A stretch of DNA of 37,397 bases from Saprospiraceae bacterium (GCA_017987975.1 JAGNSQ010000018.1:1-37397), one strand, 5' to 3'. Shown: positions 1-11,847, numbered from the stretch's first letter. Numbers and translations are program-made. The notes: generated by a model not told the origin, from the letters alone.

Positions 1-72
1 GTTTATGTAAAGAGCAGTGAAGGCTTGGGTAAATACAAAGAGTTAAAAGGATACATCAATATATTGAGATAA
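1..72 (+). CDS. 3' end of an unidentified CDS (partial)
   Basis: Frame 1 is open from the first base of the window and ends at a TAA at 70-72, giving the last 23 residues of a protein that ends in GYINILR. The stop overlaps the riboflavin synthase start as TAATG, the type of coupled junction used repeatedly in this genome, so this is probably the end of a real upstream gene in the same operon. The fragment is too short to assign to a family. Confidence 0.55.
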   Translation, partial: VYVKSSEGLGKYKELKGYINILR

Positions 73-680
73 TGTTTTCAGGCATCATAGAAAAAACAGC
101 CAGGGTTTTATCCATCGTTGAAGAAGGTAGTAACCATCATTTTACAATGGAAAACCCATTTGGGAATGAGGTGTATATCGACCAATCCATTGCCCACAAC
201 GGCGCCTGCCTCACGGTAGTTGACGTCGACCCTTTCTGGGCTTGGTACAAGGTATCAGCTGTCAAAGAAACCCTCGATAAGACCAATCTGGGTAGTTGGC
301 AGGCGGGTTCGTTGGTCAATCTGGAAAGATGCATAAAAGCAGACGCCCGCATGGATGGCCACTTTGTACAAGGCCATGTAGATTTGACAACTACCTGCTT
401 AGACATCAAAGACGAAAACGGTAGTTGGCGATTTACTTTTCAATTGCCCCTGCTTCAGCGGCACCTGGTGGTAGACAAAGGCAGCATCGCCATCAATGGC
501 ACCAGTTTAACGGTGATTCTAGTGCCTGGCAATGATTCCATTTTTCAGGTAGCCATCATCCCTTTTACCTATGAGTTTACCAATTTTCATACCTTGAAAG
601 TGGGTGACAAAATCAATCTTGAGTTCGACATATTGGGCAAGTACATAAGCCGATTTGTGGAAGTAAGAGAGAGTCGATAA
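72..680 (+). CDS. ribE: riboflavin synthase, alpha chain
   Basis: This 202-residue protein matches the trimeric riboflavin synthase that dismutates two 6,7-dimethyl-8-ribityllumazine molecules into riboflavin and a pyrimidinedione. It has the duplicated lumazine-binding barrel of the family. It begins with MFSGIIE (family consensus near MFTGIIE), and barrel 1 contains SIAHNGACLTVV and GHFVQGHVD near residues 39-104. The second copy contains KGSIAINGTSLTV near residues 136-148. The length is normal for the family. The start shares one base with the stop of the preceding gene, which suggests translational coupling. A strong terminator follows. The reaction is known for the family; the identification rests on the paired motifs. 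Confidence 0.93.
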   Translation: MFSGIIEKTARVLSIVEEGSNHHFTMENPFGNEVYIDQSIAHNGACLTVVDVDPFWAWYKVSAVKETLDKTNLGSWQAGSLVNLERCIKADARMDGHFVQGHVDLTTTCLDIKDENGSWRFTFQLPLLQRHLVVDKGSIAINGTSLTVILVPGNDSIFQVAIIPFTYEFTNFHTLKVGDKINLEFDILGKYISRFVEVRESR

Positions 681-702
681 TAACAAGCCCGATTACTTAA
701 AT

Positions 703-739
703 AAAAAAGAGGCAGTCTGTTGGGACCGCCTCTTTTTTT
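703..739. terminator. bidirectional rho-independent terminator between ribE and rpoC
   Basis: The stem AGAGGCAGTC / GGGACCGCCTCT has one mismatch and a loop of a few bases. It is flanked by A6 on the left and T7 on the right, so both strands end in a U-tract. It lies between two convergent genes and can serve both; it is 24 bases beyond the rpoC stop. Confidence 0.85.
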
Positions 740-763
740 ATGAATTCAAGAATGATTGGCTAT

Positions 764-3700
764 TTATTCAGCCACTTCGTTCTCTACTTCTTCGTCTACT
801 TCAGCTTCATTTACATTTCTAACGCCCATGTTTCTGAAGATCTTGGTACCGGTACCGGCAGGGATCAACTTACCTACAATGACGTTTTCTTTCAGACCAT
901 TGAGGTAATCTGTTTTACCGCTCATGGCAGCAGAACTTAATACCTTGGTGGTTTCCTGGAATGAGGCAGCCGAGATCCATGAGTAAGTACCCAATGAAGC
1001 CCTGGTAATACCCTGGAGCAATGGTCTCGATGTGGCAGCTAACGCATCTCTCACTTCGATGATCTTTTTATCGTTTCGTTTCAAGAATGAATTTTCTTCT
1101 CTCAACTGGCGGATAGAAATGATCTGCCCTACATGGTACCTTGAAGAATCGCCTGCTTCTGTAACTACTTTTTTATCAAAAATGTAGTCGTTTTGTTCAA
1201 GGAATTCGTGTCTTGTAACAGCTTCCCCTTCCAGGAAGGTGGTATCACCCGGTTCAACGATCTCAACGTCACGCATCATTTGACGAACTATAACCTCGAT
1301 GTGTTTGTCATTGATATTGATACCTTGTGAACGGTAAACTTCCTGTACACCATTCACCAGATAAGACTGTACTGCAAATGGTCCTTTGATATCCAGAATG
1401 TCCATCGGAGAAACAGCGCCATCCGTAATTGGATTACCCGCTCTTACGAAGTCACCTTCCTGAACCAGCATGTGTCTTGACAGACCTACCAGGTACTTCC
1501 TTCTTTGGCCGGTTTTTTCATCATCGATAAAGATCTCACGGTTACCCCTCTTGATCTTTCCGAAGGTGATGATACCATCGATCTCGGCAACGGTTGCCGG
1601 GTTGGATGGGTTTCTGGCTTCAAACAATTCAGTTACCCTTGGCAGACCCCCTGTGATATCCTGGATTTTACCCAAAGATCTTGGGATCTTTACCATCTTT
1701 TGACCAGCCTGAATCTCAGCCCCGTCTTCGATGGATATGTAGGCACCTACCGGCAATGAATATACTTTCAGTTCTTCACCCGCAGTTGAAATAATGCGGA
1801 TGATTGGAATCTTCTTCTTGTTTTTAGGCTCAATGATCACCTTGTCTGCATAACCTGTCTGATCATCACGCTCAACTCTGAACGTAACCCCTTCTTCGAT
1901 GCCTTCAAATTGTGCAATACCCTTGAATTCAGAAATGATAACGTTGTTGAATGGATCCCATTCACAAATTACATCTCCTTTGCCTACTTTTTGGTTGTTT
2001 TTCACCTTCAGGTCAGAACCATAAGGAATGTGGTGGGTATTGAAAACCTTACCTGTTTCTACATCCACAATTCTGATTTCCCCTGATCTGGATAAAACCA
2101 CAGTTGCAGCAGAACTATCTACACTTTCGGTAACTTTGATGTTGTCAAACTCAACTTTACCTTCAAATTTAGACACAATTTCTGATTCTGTCTTGGTCAC
2201 AGAGGCAATACCCCCCACGTGGAAGGTCCTCAGGGTAAGCTGGGTTCCAGGTTCACCGATCGACTGGGCTGCAATGATACCCACTGCATCTCCTGCTTCT
2301 GCGATCCTGCCATTGGCAAGGTTTTTACCATAACATTTAGCGCAAACTCCGCTCTTAGTTTCGCAGGTAAGTACCGATCTGATGGTTACACTTTCGATAC
2401 CTGATTCTTCGATTCTGTGTGCTATGGCATCGCTGATATACTCGCCTGCCTCCAGAATTATTTCATCAGTAACCGGATCAACGATGTTGTACAAAGTAAA
2501 CCTTCCTACAATTCTGGAAGAGAGGTTTTCGATCACACTTTCGTTGTCTTTAAGTGCTGAAGTTTCAATACCTCTTAAGGTGTCACAGTCGTTTTCAGTA
2601 ATGATCACATCCTGAGCAACGTCTACTAACCTACGGGTAAGGTAACCAGCATCCGCCGTTTTAAGGGCCGTATCCGCCAAACCTTTACGAGCACCGTGGG
2701 TAGATATAAAGTATTCCAAAACCGACAGACCTTCCAGGAAGTTGGAGAGGATTGGGTTTTCAATGATCGCACCTCCGGTGTCACCTGATTTTCTTGGTTT
2801 TGCCATCAAGCCCCTGAGTCCTGCCAACTGTTTGATCTGTTGTTTACTACCCCTGGCACCTGAATCCAACATCATAAACACAGAGTTGAATCCTCCCTTG
2901 TGCTGCGATAATTCACGCATAAGGTTTTCTGTGATCATGTTATCTGCAAATGTCCACTTATCGATTACCTGGTTGTAACGCTCATTTGGAGTGATCAATC
3001 CCATATTGTAATTATCCCACACCTCATCAACTTCTGCCTGTGCATCAAGCAAGGTTTGCTCTTTGATAGATGGTGTAATCAAATCTCCAATGTTGAACGA
3101 TAGTCCTCCTTTGAATGACCAGTAGAAACCCAATTCCTTGATCTCATCCAGGAATTGTGCAGTTTCGTAAAAGTCTGTTCTGATGATGATATCCGAGATT
3201 ACCTTTTTCAGGTTTTTCTTCGTCATCAGAATATTGATGAAAGGCACAGATTTGGGAACAGCTTCATTAAAGATAACCCTTCCTACAGTAGATTCTACCA
3301 AGCCGATGCCTATAGTACCATCTTCTTTCTGGACCCTTGATTTTACTTTAATCGGTGCATGCAAGTCTATCTTACCCTCATTGAAGGCAATTAGTACTTC
3401 TTCTGCCGAATAAAACTTCATACCAGCGCCCTTTACTTCTCCTTTTCTGGCCTTTGTCAGGTAGTACAGACCCAAAACCATATCTTGAGAAGGCAGGGTA
3501 ACCGGAGATCCATCCTGAGGGTTGAGCATGTTGTGTGATGACAACATCAATACCTGGGCCTCCAGGATAGCAGCGTGACTCAAAGGCACGTGAACAGCCA
3601 TCTGGTCACCGTCAAAGTCGGCGTTGAACGCACCGCACACCAACGGGTGCAATTGGATGGCTTTTCCTTCAACCAATCGCGGCTGGAAGGCCTGGATTGA

Positions 3701-5035
3701 CAATCTGTGAAGAGTCGGAGCCCTGTTGAGTAGAACCGGGTGTCCTTTGAGGATATTTTCGAGGATCTCCCAAATAATTGGATCCTTTTTGTCAACTAAT
3801 TTTTTAGCAGATTTTACCGTTTTAACCACTCCCCTTTCGATGAGTTTACGGATGATAAACGGCTTGAACAATTCTGCGGCCATTCCTTTGGGAATTCCAC
3901 ATTCGTGCAAGTGTAAAGTAGGACCTACCACGATCACCGAACGACCAGAGTAGTCAACCCTCTTACCCAAAAGGTTTTGACGGAAACGACCTTGTTTACC
4001 TTTCAGGATGTCGCTCAAAGATTTTAAAGCCCTGCCACCTTCTGCTTTTACGGCATTCGATTTTCTGGAGTTGTCAAACAATGAGTCAACTGCTTCCTGC
4101 AACATCCTCTTTTCATTTCGGAGGATAACTTCAGGCGCTTTAATTTCCAACAACCTCTTCAATCGGTTGTTTCTGATGATCACCCTTCTGTAAAGATCGT
4201 TCAAATCTGAACTCGCAAACCTTCCACCATCAAGAGGCACCAATGGTCTCAATTCAGGGGGTATTACCGGCAGGTACTGGATGATGGTCCATTCCGGACG
4301 GTTGGTATTTTTTTCAAATCCTTCTTTAAACGCTTCTACAACGCGAAGTCTTTTAAGTGCTTCTGATTTCCTTTGTTGAGATGTTTCAACTGATGCCTGG
4401 TGTCTAAGATCATAAGACAAGTTGGCAAGGTCGAGACGCATCAGCAGATCAAAGATCGCCTCAGCTCCCATTTTGGCAACGAACTTATTGGGATCACTGT
4501 CATCCAACATCTGATTTTCTTTTGGCAAAGAATCCAGAATAGCCAGGTAATCTTCTTCAGAAAGAAGCTCGAGGTATTTGACTTCACCCTCTTTGATTCC
4601 GGGCTGGATAACCACAAATTTCTCATAATAGATGATAGACTCGAGGTTTTTAGACGAGGTACCCAAAAGGTATCCAATCTTGTTGGGCAGTGATTTAAAA
4701 AACCAGATGTGAACTACAGGAACCACCAATTTGATGTGGCCCATTCTTTCTCTTCTGACTTTTTTCTCAGTCACTTCCACACCACAACGGTCACACACGA
4801 TTCCTTTGTATCGGATTCTTTTGTATTTACCGCAGTAACACTCGTAATCCTTTACCGGACCAAAAATACGCTCACAAAACAGACCGTCTCTTTCCGGTTT
4901 ATATGACCTGTAGTTGATAGTTTCCGGCTTCAGTACCTCACCCCTTGATCTCTCCAGAATTTCATCCGGAGAAGAGAGACTGATGGTTATTGAATCGAAT
5001 GCCTTACCAACCTTTGCAACTTTTTTTAATGCCAT
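764..5035 (-). CDS. rpoC: DNA-directed RNA polymerase subunit beta'
   Basis: This is the largest catalytic subunit of RNA polymerase, 1423 residues. The N-terminal zinc ribbon has Cys66, Cys68, Cys81 and Cys84. The invariant Mg-binding loop NADFDGD is at residues 471-477, with the three catalytic aspartates 473, 475 and 477. The second zinc site is visible as [11 protein letters not shown] in the C-terminal half, together with an upstream cysteine in ENDCDTL. The [13 protein letters not shown] segment of the trigger-loop region is intact. The C-terminus is an acidic tail rich in Glu and Val. The gene begins 20 bases after rpoB and is surely cotranscribed with it. No frameshift or missing catalytic residue was seen. 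Confidence 0.99.
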   Translation of the reverse strand: MALKKVAKVGKAFDSITISLSSPDEILERSRGEVLKPETINYRSYKPERDGLFCERIFGPVKDYECYCGKYKRIRYKGIVCDRCGVEVTEKKVRRERMGHIKLVVPVVHIWFFKSLPNKIGYLLGTSSKNLESIIYYEKFVVIQPGIKEGEVKYLELLSEEDYLAILDSLPKENQMLDDSDPNKFVAKMGAEAIFDLLMRLDLANLSYDLRHQASVETSQQRKSEALKRLRVVEAFKEGFEKNTNRPEWTIIQYLPVIPPELRPLVPLDGGRFASSDLNDLYRRVIIRNNRLKRLLEIKAPEVILRNEKRMLQEAVDSLFDNSRKSNAVKAEGGRALKSLSDILKGKQGRFRQNLLGKRVDYSGRSVIVVGPTLHLHECGIPKGMAAELFKPFIIRKLIERGVVKTVKSAKKLVDKKDPIIWEILENILKGHPVLLNRAPTLHRLSIQAFQPRLVEGKAIQLHPLVCGAFNADFDGDQMAVHVPLSHAAILEAQVLMLSSHNMLNPQDGSPVTLPSQDMVLGLYYLTKARKGEVKGAGMKFYSAEEVLIAFNEGKIDLHAPIKVKSRVQKEDGTIGIGLVESTVGRVIFNEAVPKSVPFINILMTKKNLKKVISDIIIRTDFYETAQFLDEIKELGFYWSFKGGLSFNIGDLITPSIKEQTLLDAQAEVDEVWDNYNMGLITPNERYNQVIDKWTFADNMITENLMRELSQHKGGFNSVFMMLDSGARGSKQQIKQLAGLRGLMAKPRKSGDTGGAIIENPILSNFLEGLSVLEYFISTHGARKGLADTALKTADAGYLTRRLVDVAQDVIITENDCDTLRGIETSALKDNESVIENLSSRIVGRFTLYNIVDPVTDEIILEAGEYISDAIAHRIEESGIESVTIRSVLTCETKSGVCAKCYGKNLANGRIAEAGDAVGIIAAQSIGEPGTQLTLRTFHVGGIASVTKTESEIVSKFEGKVEFDNIKVTESVDSSAATVVLSRSGEIRIVDVETGKVFNTHHIPYGSDLKVKNNQKVGKGDVICEWDPFNNVIISEFKGIAQFEGIEEGVTFRVERDDQTGYADKVIIEPKNKKKIPIIRIISTAGEELKVYSLPVGAYISIEDGAEIQAGQKMVKIPRSLGKIQDITGGLPRVTELFEARNPSNPATVAEIDGIITFGKIKRGNREIFIDDEKTGQRRKYLVGLSRHMLVQEGDFVRAGNPITDGAVSPMDILDIKGPFAVQSYLVNGVQEVYRSQGININDKHIEVIVRQMMRDVEIVEPGDTTFLEGEAVTRHEFLEQNDYIFDKKVVTEAGDSSRYHVGQIISIRQLREENSFLKRNDKKIIEVRDALAATSRPLLQGITRASLGTYSWISAASFQETTKVLSSAAMSGKTDYLNGLKENVIVGKLIPAGTGTKIFRNMGVRNVNEAEVDEEVENEVAE

Positions 5036-5055
5036 TTGCAGGTATAATTTTTAGA

Positions 5056-8000
5056 TTATTCAAATTTAATGTCAAGCGCCAAGCCTCTCAATTCGTGTAC
5101 AAGTACATTGAAGGACTCCGGAATATTGGGTTCCGGTAAGTTTTCTCCTTTAACAATGGCCTCGTAAGCTTTGGCACGACCAATGATGTCATCCGACTTG
5201 ATAGTAAGCAATTCCCTTAGGATATTGGCTGCTCCAAAAGCTTCCAATGCCCAAACCTCCATCTCACCAAAACGCTGACCACCAAACTGAGCCTTACCTC
5301 CAAGTGGTTGTTGGGTAATAAGTGAGTACGGACCGATAGAACGTGCGTGCATCTTATCATCAACCATGTGTGAAAGCTTCAACATGTAGATTACACCTAC
5401 TGTTGCCTGCTGGTGGAATTTATCACCGGTTTCACCATCGTACAGGAAGGTCTGTCCGAGTGAAGGCAGGTTGGCTTTTTTCACATAATCATCAATTTCG
5501 TGAACACTGGCACCGTCGAAGATAGGGGTGGCGAATCTCAACCCAAGGTTTTTACCAGCCCAGCCCAAAACCGTTTCAAAGATCTGACCCAGGTTCATCC
5601 TTGAAGGTACCCCAAGTGGGTTCAACACGATGTCAACCGGTGTACCATCCTCAAGGAATGGCATGTCTTCTTCCCTTACGATCCTGGACACGATTCCTTT
5701 GTTACCGTGTCTTCCGGCAAGCTTATCCCCAACTTTCAACTTACGTTTTTTAGCAAGGTAAACTTTTGCCAATTTTAATACACCTGCAGGTAATTCATCC
5801 CCGATAGAAATGTTGTATTTCTCCCTCTTGTACCTTCCCAATTCACCATTGAGTTTGATGTTGAAGTTGTGCAACAACCTCGCTACCATTTCATTGGTTT
5901 CCTTTTCTTTGGTCCAGTTGGAATAATCCACTGTGGTGTAATCAATCTCTTTCAATACTTTAGGAGAGAACTTGGTTCCTTTTGAGATCAGTTCTTCCTT
6001 ATAGATGCTATAAACTCCTTCTGATACTTTTGATCCCAACAAGGTCATCAGCTTATCGATCAATAGGGTTTTTAGCTTATTTACCTCAACTGCATGGTCA
6101 TCATCCAGTTTGGTCAACAGTTCTTTTTCCTGAACTTTCTGGAATTTATCCTTTTTAGCTCTGGCAAAAAGTTGTTTGTCGATAACCACACCCTGAATAG
6201 ATGGTGGTGTTTTCAAAGAGGCGTCCTTCACATCACCAGCTTTATCACCAAAGATGGCACGAAGCAGTTTTTCTTCTGGTGTTGGGTCAGTCTCCCCTTT
6301 TGGTGTAATCTTACCAATCAGAATATCACCTTCTGCTACCCAGGCACCCAAACGGATGATACCGTTTTCGTCGAGGTCTTTGGTAGCTTCCTCACTAACG
6401 TTTGGAATATCGCAGGTCAATTCTTCTTCACCCAGTTTTGTATCTCTGATATCCAGTTCAAAGCTTTCAATGTGAATAGAAGTAAACACATCTTCTTTAA
6501 CCACACGCTCAGAAAGCACGATGGCATCTTCGAAGTTGTACCCCTTCCATGGCATGAAGGCTACTTTTAGGTTTTGACCCAGGGCCAATTCTCCATTTTC
6601 GGTAGCATATCCTTCGCAAAGCAAACTGCCTTTCTTAACCCTGTCACCTTTTCTTACAATAGGTTTAAGGTTGATACAAGTACCCTGGTTGGTCCTTGTA
6701 AACTTGGTAAGGCTATAGGTAACCGCATCATCTTCAAAAGACACAAGCCTTTCAGCATCGTTTCTGTCGTATTTGATAATGATTTTGGTAGAGTCTACGT
6801 ATTCAACCACACCGTCGCCTTCTGAGTTGATCAACATGTTACTATCGGCTGCTACCTTGGCTTCAATACCCGTACCCACAATTGGAGCCTTAGGTCTGAT
6901 CAAAGGAACGGCCTGACGTTGCATGTTAGATCCCATCAGGGCACGGTTGGCATCATCATTTTCCAGGAACGGAATCAATGAAGCCGATACACCTACGATT
7001 TGGTTCGGAGCAATATCTATATAATCTACTTCTTCAGGGGTAAAGATGGGGAATTCACCTTGCTCTCTACCTTTGATTCTATCATTGACAAAAGCACCTG
7101 ATTCACTTACAGGGGCATTGGCCTGGGCAATTTTCATGTGGTCTTCACTCTCAGCAGACAGGTAATCTGCATGACCGCCGAGGTTTACTATCCCCTTGTC
7201 TACCTTTCGGTATGGTGTCTCAAGGAAACCCATTTTATTAACCTTGGCGTGAACACAAAGGGTAGAAATCAAACCAATGTTTGGACCTTCCGGAGTCTCA
7301 ATGGTACAAAGTCGACCATAGTGAGAATAGTGAACGTCCCTTACCTCAAAGCCTGCTCTCTCTCTGGAGAGACCGCCGGGTCCGAGGGCTGATATCCTAC
7401 GTTTGTGGGTAATTTCAGACAGTGGGTTGGTTTGATCCAGGAACTGTGACAACTGGCTGGTTCCAAAGAAGGAGTTGATCACAGAAGAAAGAGTTCTAGC
7501 ATTGATCAGATCAACCGGGGTAAATACCTCGTTGTCTCTTACGTTCATTCTTTCTCTGATGGTACGTGCCATCCTGGCAAGACCTACACCAAATTGAGCG
7601 TACAATTGCTCGCCTACGGTTCTGACCCTACGATTGCTCAAGTGGTCAATGTCGTCCAATTCTGCTTTTTGGTTGACTAGGGCCACCAGGAATTTAACGA
7701 TGGATATAATGTCTTCCTTGGTCAAAACCAGGGTTTCCATATCGATATCCAGCTTGAGTTTTTTGTTGATTTTATATCTGCCTACTTCACCCAGGTTATA
7801 CCTCTTATCAGAAAAGAACAACTTGTCGATGATGCCCCTTGCGGTTTCTTCATCGGGGGGATCGGTACCTCTAAGCTGGCGATAGATTTGAGTTACCGCT
7901 TCTACTTCCGAACTTGAAGGATCTTTTTGGAGTGTATTGTAAATGATGCTATAATCTACATCCAAATCTTCTTTTTGAAGAATGATGGTATCTGCATCAA

Positions 8001-8868
8001 TATCACTGATGAGGTTGATGTTTTCTTCATCGAGCACAACATCCCTTTCAAGGATGATTTCGTTACGCTCAATAGTAACCACCTCACCTGTATCTTCATC
8101 CACGAAGTCTTCTATCCATTTGCGGAGAACCCTTGCGGCCAGTTTACGACCAATGGCTTTTTTCAAAGACTTGTCAGTTACCTTGATTTCCTCAGCCAGA
8201 TCAAAGATATTGAGGATGTCTTTATCTGAGTCAAAGCCGATGGCTCTAAGCAAGGTAGTAACAGGGAATTTTTTCTTTCTGTCGATGTAAGCGTACATCA
8301 CCGAGTTGATATCGGTGGCAAATTCCATCCAGGCCCCTTTAAAAGGGATCACCCTTGCGGAGTAGATGGCTGTTCCATTGGGGTGGAAAGTCTGGCTGAA
8401 AAATACGCCTGGAGAACGGTGGAGTTGAGAAACCACAACACGTTCAGCACCGTTGATAACAAAAGTACCCTTTGGCGTCATATATGGAATATTGCCGAGG
8501 AATACATCTTGTACGATGGTTTGAAAATCTACGTGTTCTTCGTCATTACAAGAAAGTCGAAGTTTAGCTTTTAGCGGGACACTGTAGGTTAGACCTCTTT
8601 GTACACACTCATCGATGGTGTAACGAGGAGGGTCTATAAAATAATCCAGGAATTCGAGTACAAAAATATTTCGGGTATCCGTAATTGGGAAGTTTTCCTG
8701 AAACACCCGGTAAAGACCTTCGCTGTTCCTGTTTTCAGGGGTAGTTTCCAGTTGGAAAAACTCCTGAAAGGATTTGAGCTGGATCTCCAGAAGGTCGGGA
8801 TAGTACGAAGGTAATTTGATCTTACCGAAGTTTACTCTTTCTTTTGTTCCGTTGATTGTTGATGCCAT
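5056..8868 (-). CDS. rpoB: DNA-directed RNA polymerase subunit beta
   Basis: This is the second large RNA polymerase subunit, 1270 residues, which forms the active-site cleft with beta' and is the target of rifampicin. The rifampicin region reads [20 protein letters not shown] followed by [13 protein letters not shown]. The residues equivalent to E. coli Asp516, His526 and Ser531 are all the sensitive type, so no target-based resistance is predicted. The C-terminal part contains [15 protein letters not shown] and the [20 protein letters not shown] signature that contacts beta'. The gene lies 151 bases after rplL, and the gap holds a strong RNA structure (described separately). It is followed closely by rpoC. 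Confidence 0.99.
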   Translation of the reverse strand: MASTINGTKERVNFGKIKLPSYYPDLLEIQLKSFQEFFQLETTPENRNSEGLYRVFQENFPITDTRNIFVLEFLDYFIDPPRYTIDECVQRGLTYSVPLKAKLRLSCNDEEHVDFQTIVQDVFLGNIPYMTPKGTFVINGAERVVVSQLHRSPGVFFSQTFHPNGTAIYSARVIPFKGAWMEFATDINSVMYAYIDRKKKFPVTTLLRAIGFDSDKDILNIFDLAEEIKVTDKSLKKAIGRKLAARVLRKWIEDFVDEDTGEVVTIERNEIILERDVVLDEENINLISDIDADTIILQKEDLDVDYSIIYNTLQKDPSSSEVEAVTQIYRQLRGTDPPDEETARGIIDKLFFSDKRYNLGEVGRYKINKKLKLDIDMETLVLTKEDIISIVKFLVALVNQKAELDDIDHLSNRRVRTVGEQLYAQFGVGLARMARTIRERMNVRDNEVFTPVDLINARTLSSVINSFFGTSQLSQFLDQTNPLSEITHKRRISALGPGGLSRERAGFEVRDVHYSHYGRLCTIETPEGPNIGLISTLCVHAKVNKMGFLETPYRKVDKGIVNLGGHADYLSAESEDHMKIAQANAPVSESGAFVNDRIKGREQGEFPIFTPEEVDYIDIAPNQIVGVSASLIPFLENDDANRALMGSNMQRQAVPLIRPKAPIVGTGIEAKVAADSNMLINSEGDGVVEYVDSTKIIIKYDRNDAERLVSFEDDAVTYSLTKFTRTNQGTCINLKPIVRKGDRVKKGSLLCEGYATENGELALGQNLKVAFMPWKGYNFEDAIVLSERVVKEDVFTSIHIESFELDIRDTKLGEEELTCDIPNVSEEATKDLDENGIIRLGAWVAEGDILIGKITPKGETDPTPEEKLLRAIFGDKAGDVKDASLKTPPSIQGVVIDKQLFARAKKDKFQKVQEKELLTKLDDDHAVEVNKLKTLLIDKLMTLLGSKVSEGVYSIYKEELISKGTKFSPKVLKEIDYTTVDYSNWTKEKETNEMVARLLHNFNIKLNGELGRYKREKYNISIGDELPAGVLKLAKVYLAKKRKLKVGDKLAGRHGNKGIVSRIVREEDMPFLEDGTPVDIVLNPLGVPSRMNLGQIFETVLGWAGKNLGLRFATPIFDGASVHEIDDYVKKANLPSLGQTFLYDGETGDKFHQQATVGVIYMLKLSHMVDDKMHARSIGPYSLITQQPLGGKAQFGGQRFGEMEVWALEAFGAANILRELLTIKSDDIIGRAKAYEAIVKGENLPEPNIPESFNVLVHELRGLALDIKFE

Positions 8869-8930
8869 CCTAAAATCTTTATTTTTTTAACACCGGAATT
8901 AGGCCGATGTTCTGAATTTTCCACAAAAGT

Positions 8931-9007
8931 ATAAATGGCAATGGGCTTAGTCCCCGTATTTGGGGACCAAGCCGAACCATTTATTTGTAAGACTTAGAGA
9001 CTAAGCC
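8931..9007 (-). promoter_or_regulatory. rplL-rpoB intergenic RNA structure with alternative pairing
   Basis: On the transcript strand a long hairpin forms between 8984 and 8931. Its outer stem is AUAAAUGG with CCAUUUAU and its inner stem is GGCUUGGUCCCC with GGGGACUAAGCC, closed by a 6-base loop. The single irregular inner pair is G-U on the RNA, which fits selection on this strand. Just 5' of it, at 9007-8999, lies GGCUUAGUC, which can pair perfectly with GACUAAGCC (8952-8944) inside the 3' arm. It can also form a small local hairpin, CUUAG-UCU-CUAAG. In E. coli the rplL-rpoB gap holds an attenuator and an RNase III site; a similar role here is inference. No U-tract follows the hairpin, so it is not a plain terminator. 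Confidence 0.65.
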
Positions 9008-9019
9008 TTTCATACAGAA

Positions 9020-9397
9020 TTACTTCAATTCTACAGTTGCACCTGCTTCGGTAAGAACAGTTTTGATTTGTTCTGCCTCTGCTTTAGGTACAGCGGTCTT
9101 CAAAGTAGAAGGAGCACCGTCAACCATGTCTTTTGCTTCTTTCAAGCCAAGGTTCAACAGGTTCTTCACCTCTTTAACAACCGCAAGTTTGTTTGCTCCA
9201 CCTGAAGCCAAAACTACATCGAATTCAGTTTTTTCAGCAGCAGCAACTTCTCCACCACCAGCTGCAGGAGCAGCGATAGCAACAGCAGCAGCAGCTGGTT
9301 CGATACCGTATTCGTCTTTCAAAATTTGAGCAAGTTCGTTAACTTCTTTAACGGTTAAGTTTACAAGTTGCTCTGCAAATGCTTTTAAATCAGCCAT
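9020..9397 (-). CDS. rplL: 50S ribosomal protein L7/L12
   Basis: This 125-residue protein is the flexible ribosomal stalk protein that recruits and activates translation GTPases. It has the standard three parts: an N-terminal dimerisation helix region (about residues 1-35), an Ala/Gly-rich hinge (about 37-55, with runs such as [15 protein letters not shown]), and the C-terminal globular domain. That domain starts at EKTEFDVVL and contains [24 protein letters not shown]. It lies downstream of rplJ, the anchor for L7/L12 dimers, as is nearly universal. The length is normal. Confidence 0.98.
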   Translation of the reverse strand: MADLKAFAEQLVNLTVKEVNELAQILKDEYGIEPAAAAVAIAAPAAGGGEVAAAEKTEFDVVLASGGANKLAVVKEVKNLLNLGLKEAKDMVDGAPSTLKTAVPKAEAEQIKTVLTEAGATVELK

Positions 9398-9463
9398 TTT
9401 TCTGAGTTTTAAATTTTTAACAATAATGAATTAATTATTATGGCGTTGTCTTGGAAGCCAAAA

Positions 9464-9991
9464 TTAGTTTGCTCTTTCTTCGAGCGCTTTAACCAAACCG
9501 GCGATGGTATTGCCACCCGACTTAAGGGCAGAAATAACATTTTTCGCAGGTGATTGCAACAAGCCAACAATTTCGCCGATAAGCTCATTTTTGGACTTGA
9601 GTGAAGCAAGTGCATCCAGTTGGTTGTCACCCATAAATACACCGCTGTCGATGTAAGCAGCTTTCAATACCGGTTTTTCATTGGTCTTTCTAAATTCTTT
9701 AATGACCTTTGCCGGAAGGTTAGCTGTTTCACAGAACAACAGGGTAGTTGGGCCATGTAGTGCATCATAGATGGCTACATAATTCTTTTCCTCTGCATTG
9801 GGCTCCATGGCCTTTTTTGCAAGGGTATTTTTCACCACATGAACTTCGATGCCTTTTTCATAACAAATTCTTCTGAACTTGTTGATGGCTTCTACGGTCA
9901 GGGCTGATGAGTCAGTAATGTAAAAAAATGGGTTGTTGGCAAATTTTTCCTTCAGCTCATCTATCATTAAGGCCTTGTCTCCTTTCTTCAT
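9464..9991 (-). CDS. rplJ: 50S ribosomal protein L10
   Basis: This 175-residue protein anchors the L7/L12 dimers to the ribosome. It has the KxxxIDELKEKFANNPFFYITDSS start, a VVKNTLAKKAM segment typical of L10 around residue 55, and a C-terminal helix that would bind L7/L12. It begins 20 bases after rplA. In many bacteria L10 with L7/L12 represses its own mRNA by binding a leader upstream of rplJ. The gap here is too short to hold the classical leader, so any such control would have to lie inside rplA or elsewhere. Confidence 0.97.
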   Translation of the reverse strand: MKKGDKALMIDELKEKFANNPFFYITDSSALTVEAINKFRRICYEKGIEVHVVKNTLAKKAMEPNAEEKNYVAIYDALHGPTTLLFCETANLPAKVIKEFRKTNEKPVLKAAYIDSGVFMGDNQLDALASLKSKNELIGEIVGLLQSPAKNVISALKSGGNTIAGLVKALEERAN

Positions 9992-10011
9992 TTTGAATAG
10001 ATTTTTGATGA

Positions 10012-10704
10012 TTAATGAATGGTTTTAGGATCAACTTTGATCCCCGGACTCATGGTAGAAGCCACACTGATGGATTTCATGTAAATACCTTTAGCGGTAC
10101 TTGGTTTCATTCTTTCCAGTGTTGACAACAATTCTTTCGCATTGTCGGCCAACTTTTCTTTAGAGAAAGAAACCCTTCCAATGGTTGTGTGGATGATACC
10201 ATACTTATCCACCCTGAATGAAATTTTACCTTTTTTCACGTCTTCTACTGCTGCAGCAACATCGAGTGTAACGGTTCCTGTCTTAGGGTTTGGCATCAGG
10301 TTTCTGGGACCCAGAATCCTACCCACCTGACCCACTTTTGCCATTACATCTGGTGTAGCAATGATAACGTCGATATCGGTCCAACCTCCTTTGATTTGAG
10401 TGATGTAATCATCCAAACCAACGTGATCAGCGCCGGCATTTTTGGCTTCCTGCTCCTTGTCTGGATTACAGAGAACCAAAACCTTTTTTGTTTTACCTGT
10501 ACCGTGTGGTAATGTAACGGTACCTCTGATCGCCTGGTCTGCTTTTCGAGGATCTACACCCAATCTGATGTGCAAGTCTACTGACGCATCAAATTTTGTA
10601 GTGTTTACTTCCTTAACCAAGGCTACAGAATCAGCAAGGGCATAAAGTTTGGTAGCATCTACCTTACCCTCTACTGCCTTTCTTTTTTTCGTAAGATTAG
10701 CCAT
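10012..10704 (-). CDS. rplA: 50S ribosomal protein L1
   Basis: This 230-residue protein of the mobile L1 stalk helps move deacylated tRNA out of the E site. It is recognised from [21 protein letters not shown] near residue 38, [14 protein letters not shown], and [18 protein letters not shown] near residue 130, which is the hallmark of the family. The length is normal. L1 often represses its own rplK-rplA mRNA. The 65-base gap before this gene contains a short GC-rich segment that might hold such a site, but I could not match it to a known L1 target. Confidence 0.98.
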   Translation of the reverse strand: MANLTKKRKAVEGKVDATKLYALADSVALVKEVNTTKFDASVDLHIRLGVDPRKADQAIRGTVTLPHGTGKTKKVLVLCNPDKEQEAKNAGADHVGLDDYITQIKGGWTDIDVIIATPDVMAKVGQVGRILGPRNLMPNPKTGTVTLDVAAAVEDVKKGKISFRVDKYGIIHTTIGRVSFSKEKLADNAKELLSTLERMKPSTAKGIYMKSISVASTMSPGIKVDPKTIH

Positions 10705-10769
10705 TATGATAAGTTTTGAGGTAATATCGCCCCGTACTATTGACGAGACTCCCTACCGGTTAAAAAATA

Positions 10770-11219
10770 TTAATTTTCGTTGCTCCAGGGAGGTGTTCCT
10801 GAAACGGTAATACCCATAGATCTTGCGGTACCGGCAACCATGCTCATTGCAGACTCCAATGTAAATGCATTGAGGTCGGGCATCTTGTTTTCAGCAATAG
10901 CCTTGATCTGATCCCAGGTTACTGAACCTACCTTATTACGGTTAGATTGTGCTGAACCTGACTTCAGCTTGGTTGCTTCCAACAATTGAATGGCGGCTGC
11001 TGGTGTCTTAATTACAAAGTCAAATGACTTGTCTTTATACACCGTAATCAGCACTGGTACAAGCTTACCCGGAATTTCCTGAGTAGCAGCGTTGAACCTC
11101 TTGCAAAATTCCATGATATTGACACCTTTGGAACCTAGCGCAGGACCTACTGGAGGAGCCGGGTTGGCCGCACCACCTTTTACCTGCAACTTTACAAACG
11201 TTTCAATTTCTTTTGCCAT
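10770..11219 (-). CDS. rplK: 50S ribosomal protein L11
   Basis: This 149-residue ribosomal protein binds the GTPase-associated region of 23S rRNA and is needed for RelA-type stringent signalling. The N-terminal domain has [20 protein letters not shown] and [15 protein letters not shown]. The C-terminal rRNA-binding domain has [12 protein letters not shown] and a segment ending [11 protein letters not shown]. The proline pair of the N-terminal switch (PAPPVGP, residues 20-26) is intact. The gene sits between nusG and rplA, its usual place. Confidence 0.98.
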   Translation of the reverse strand: MAKEIETFVKLQVKGGAANPAPPVGPALGSKGVNIMEFCKRFNAATQEIPGKLVPVLITVYKDKSFDFVIKTPAAAIQLLEATKLKSGSAQSNRNKVGSVTWDQIKAIAENKMPDLNAFTLESAMSMVAGTARSMGITVSGTPPWSNEN

Positions 11220-11295
11220 TTTAAAATTTTTGTATAAATCAAATTATATTAAGCCAATTTCCTTTCCGTGGAAGCATTTAAAGCCGGTTGAAGGA

Positions 11296-11847
11296 TTATG
11301 ACTGTTTTTCTACTTGTGCAAAATTGAGCTCTACTTCTGTACCCCTGCCAAAGATTTTCACAATGACCTTGAGTTTTTTCTTTTCTTCGTTTACTTCTTT
11401 TACATCACCAACAAAATCTTTGAACGGACCATCAATAATTTTAACGGTTTCGTTCACCAGGAATGGATCCAGCATTGCCTCGCCCCCCAGTTGTGATTCA
11501 TCAGCCTTACCCAACATTCTATTTGCCTCTTGCTGAGACATAGGAATCGGGTTGTTTTTACCCAGGAAATGGATTACATTGGTGAGGTTCGAAATGGCAT
11601 TGATCACCTCGCCCGAAAATTTTTCAGGGATGGCTTCTACCAGAATGTAGCCCGGAAGGATATTGCGCTCAATGGTCTGTTTCTTGCCATTGCGCATCTT
11701 ATACACCTTCTCAATTGGAACTATAACCTGTAGTACTACATCATTCCACTCGTTCCTGGAAATTTCAAGATCAATCTTTTCTTTGATCTTTTTCTCTTTT
11801 CCACTGATCACCCGCAGTGAGTACCACTTCGCTGTAGTTTCACTCAT
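11296..11847 (-). CDS. nusG: transcription termination/antitermination protein NusG
   Basis: This 183-residue protein binds RNA polymerase and links it to ribosomes or Rho. The N-terminal NGN domain starts with KWYSLRVISGKEKKI and contains the ERNILPGYILVE segment. The C-terminal KOW domain contains VNETVKIIDGPFKDFVGDV and ends with ELNFAQVEKQS. The start overlaps the secE stop by four bases (ATGA), so the two are translationally coupled. The length is typical for Bacteroidota. Confidence 0.97.
   Translation of the reverse strand: MSETTAKWYSLRVISGKEKKIKEKIDLEISRNEWNDVVLQVIVPIEKVYKMRNGKKQTIERNILPGYILVEAIPEKFSGEVINAISNLTNVIHFLGKNNPIPMSQQEANRMLGKADESQLGGEAMLDPFLVNETVKIIDGPFKDFVGDVKEVNEEKKKLKVIVKIFGRGTEVELNFAQVEKQS

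Noticed and set aside
6094-6570. 158-codon open frame on the plus strand inside rpoB
   Set aside because: It is fully antisense to a highly conserved gene, has no family resemblance, and similar shadows occur all along rpoB and rpoC.
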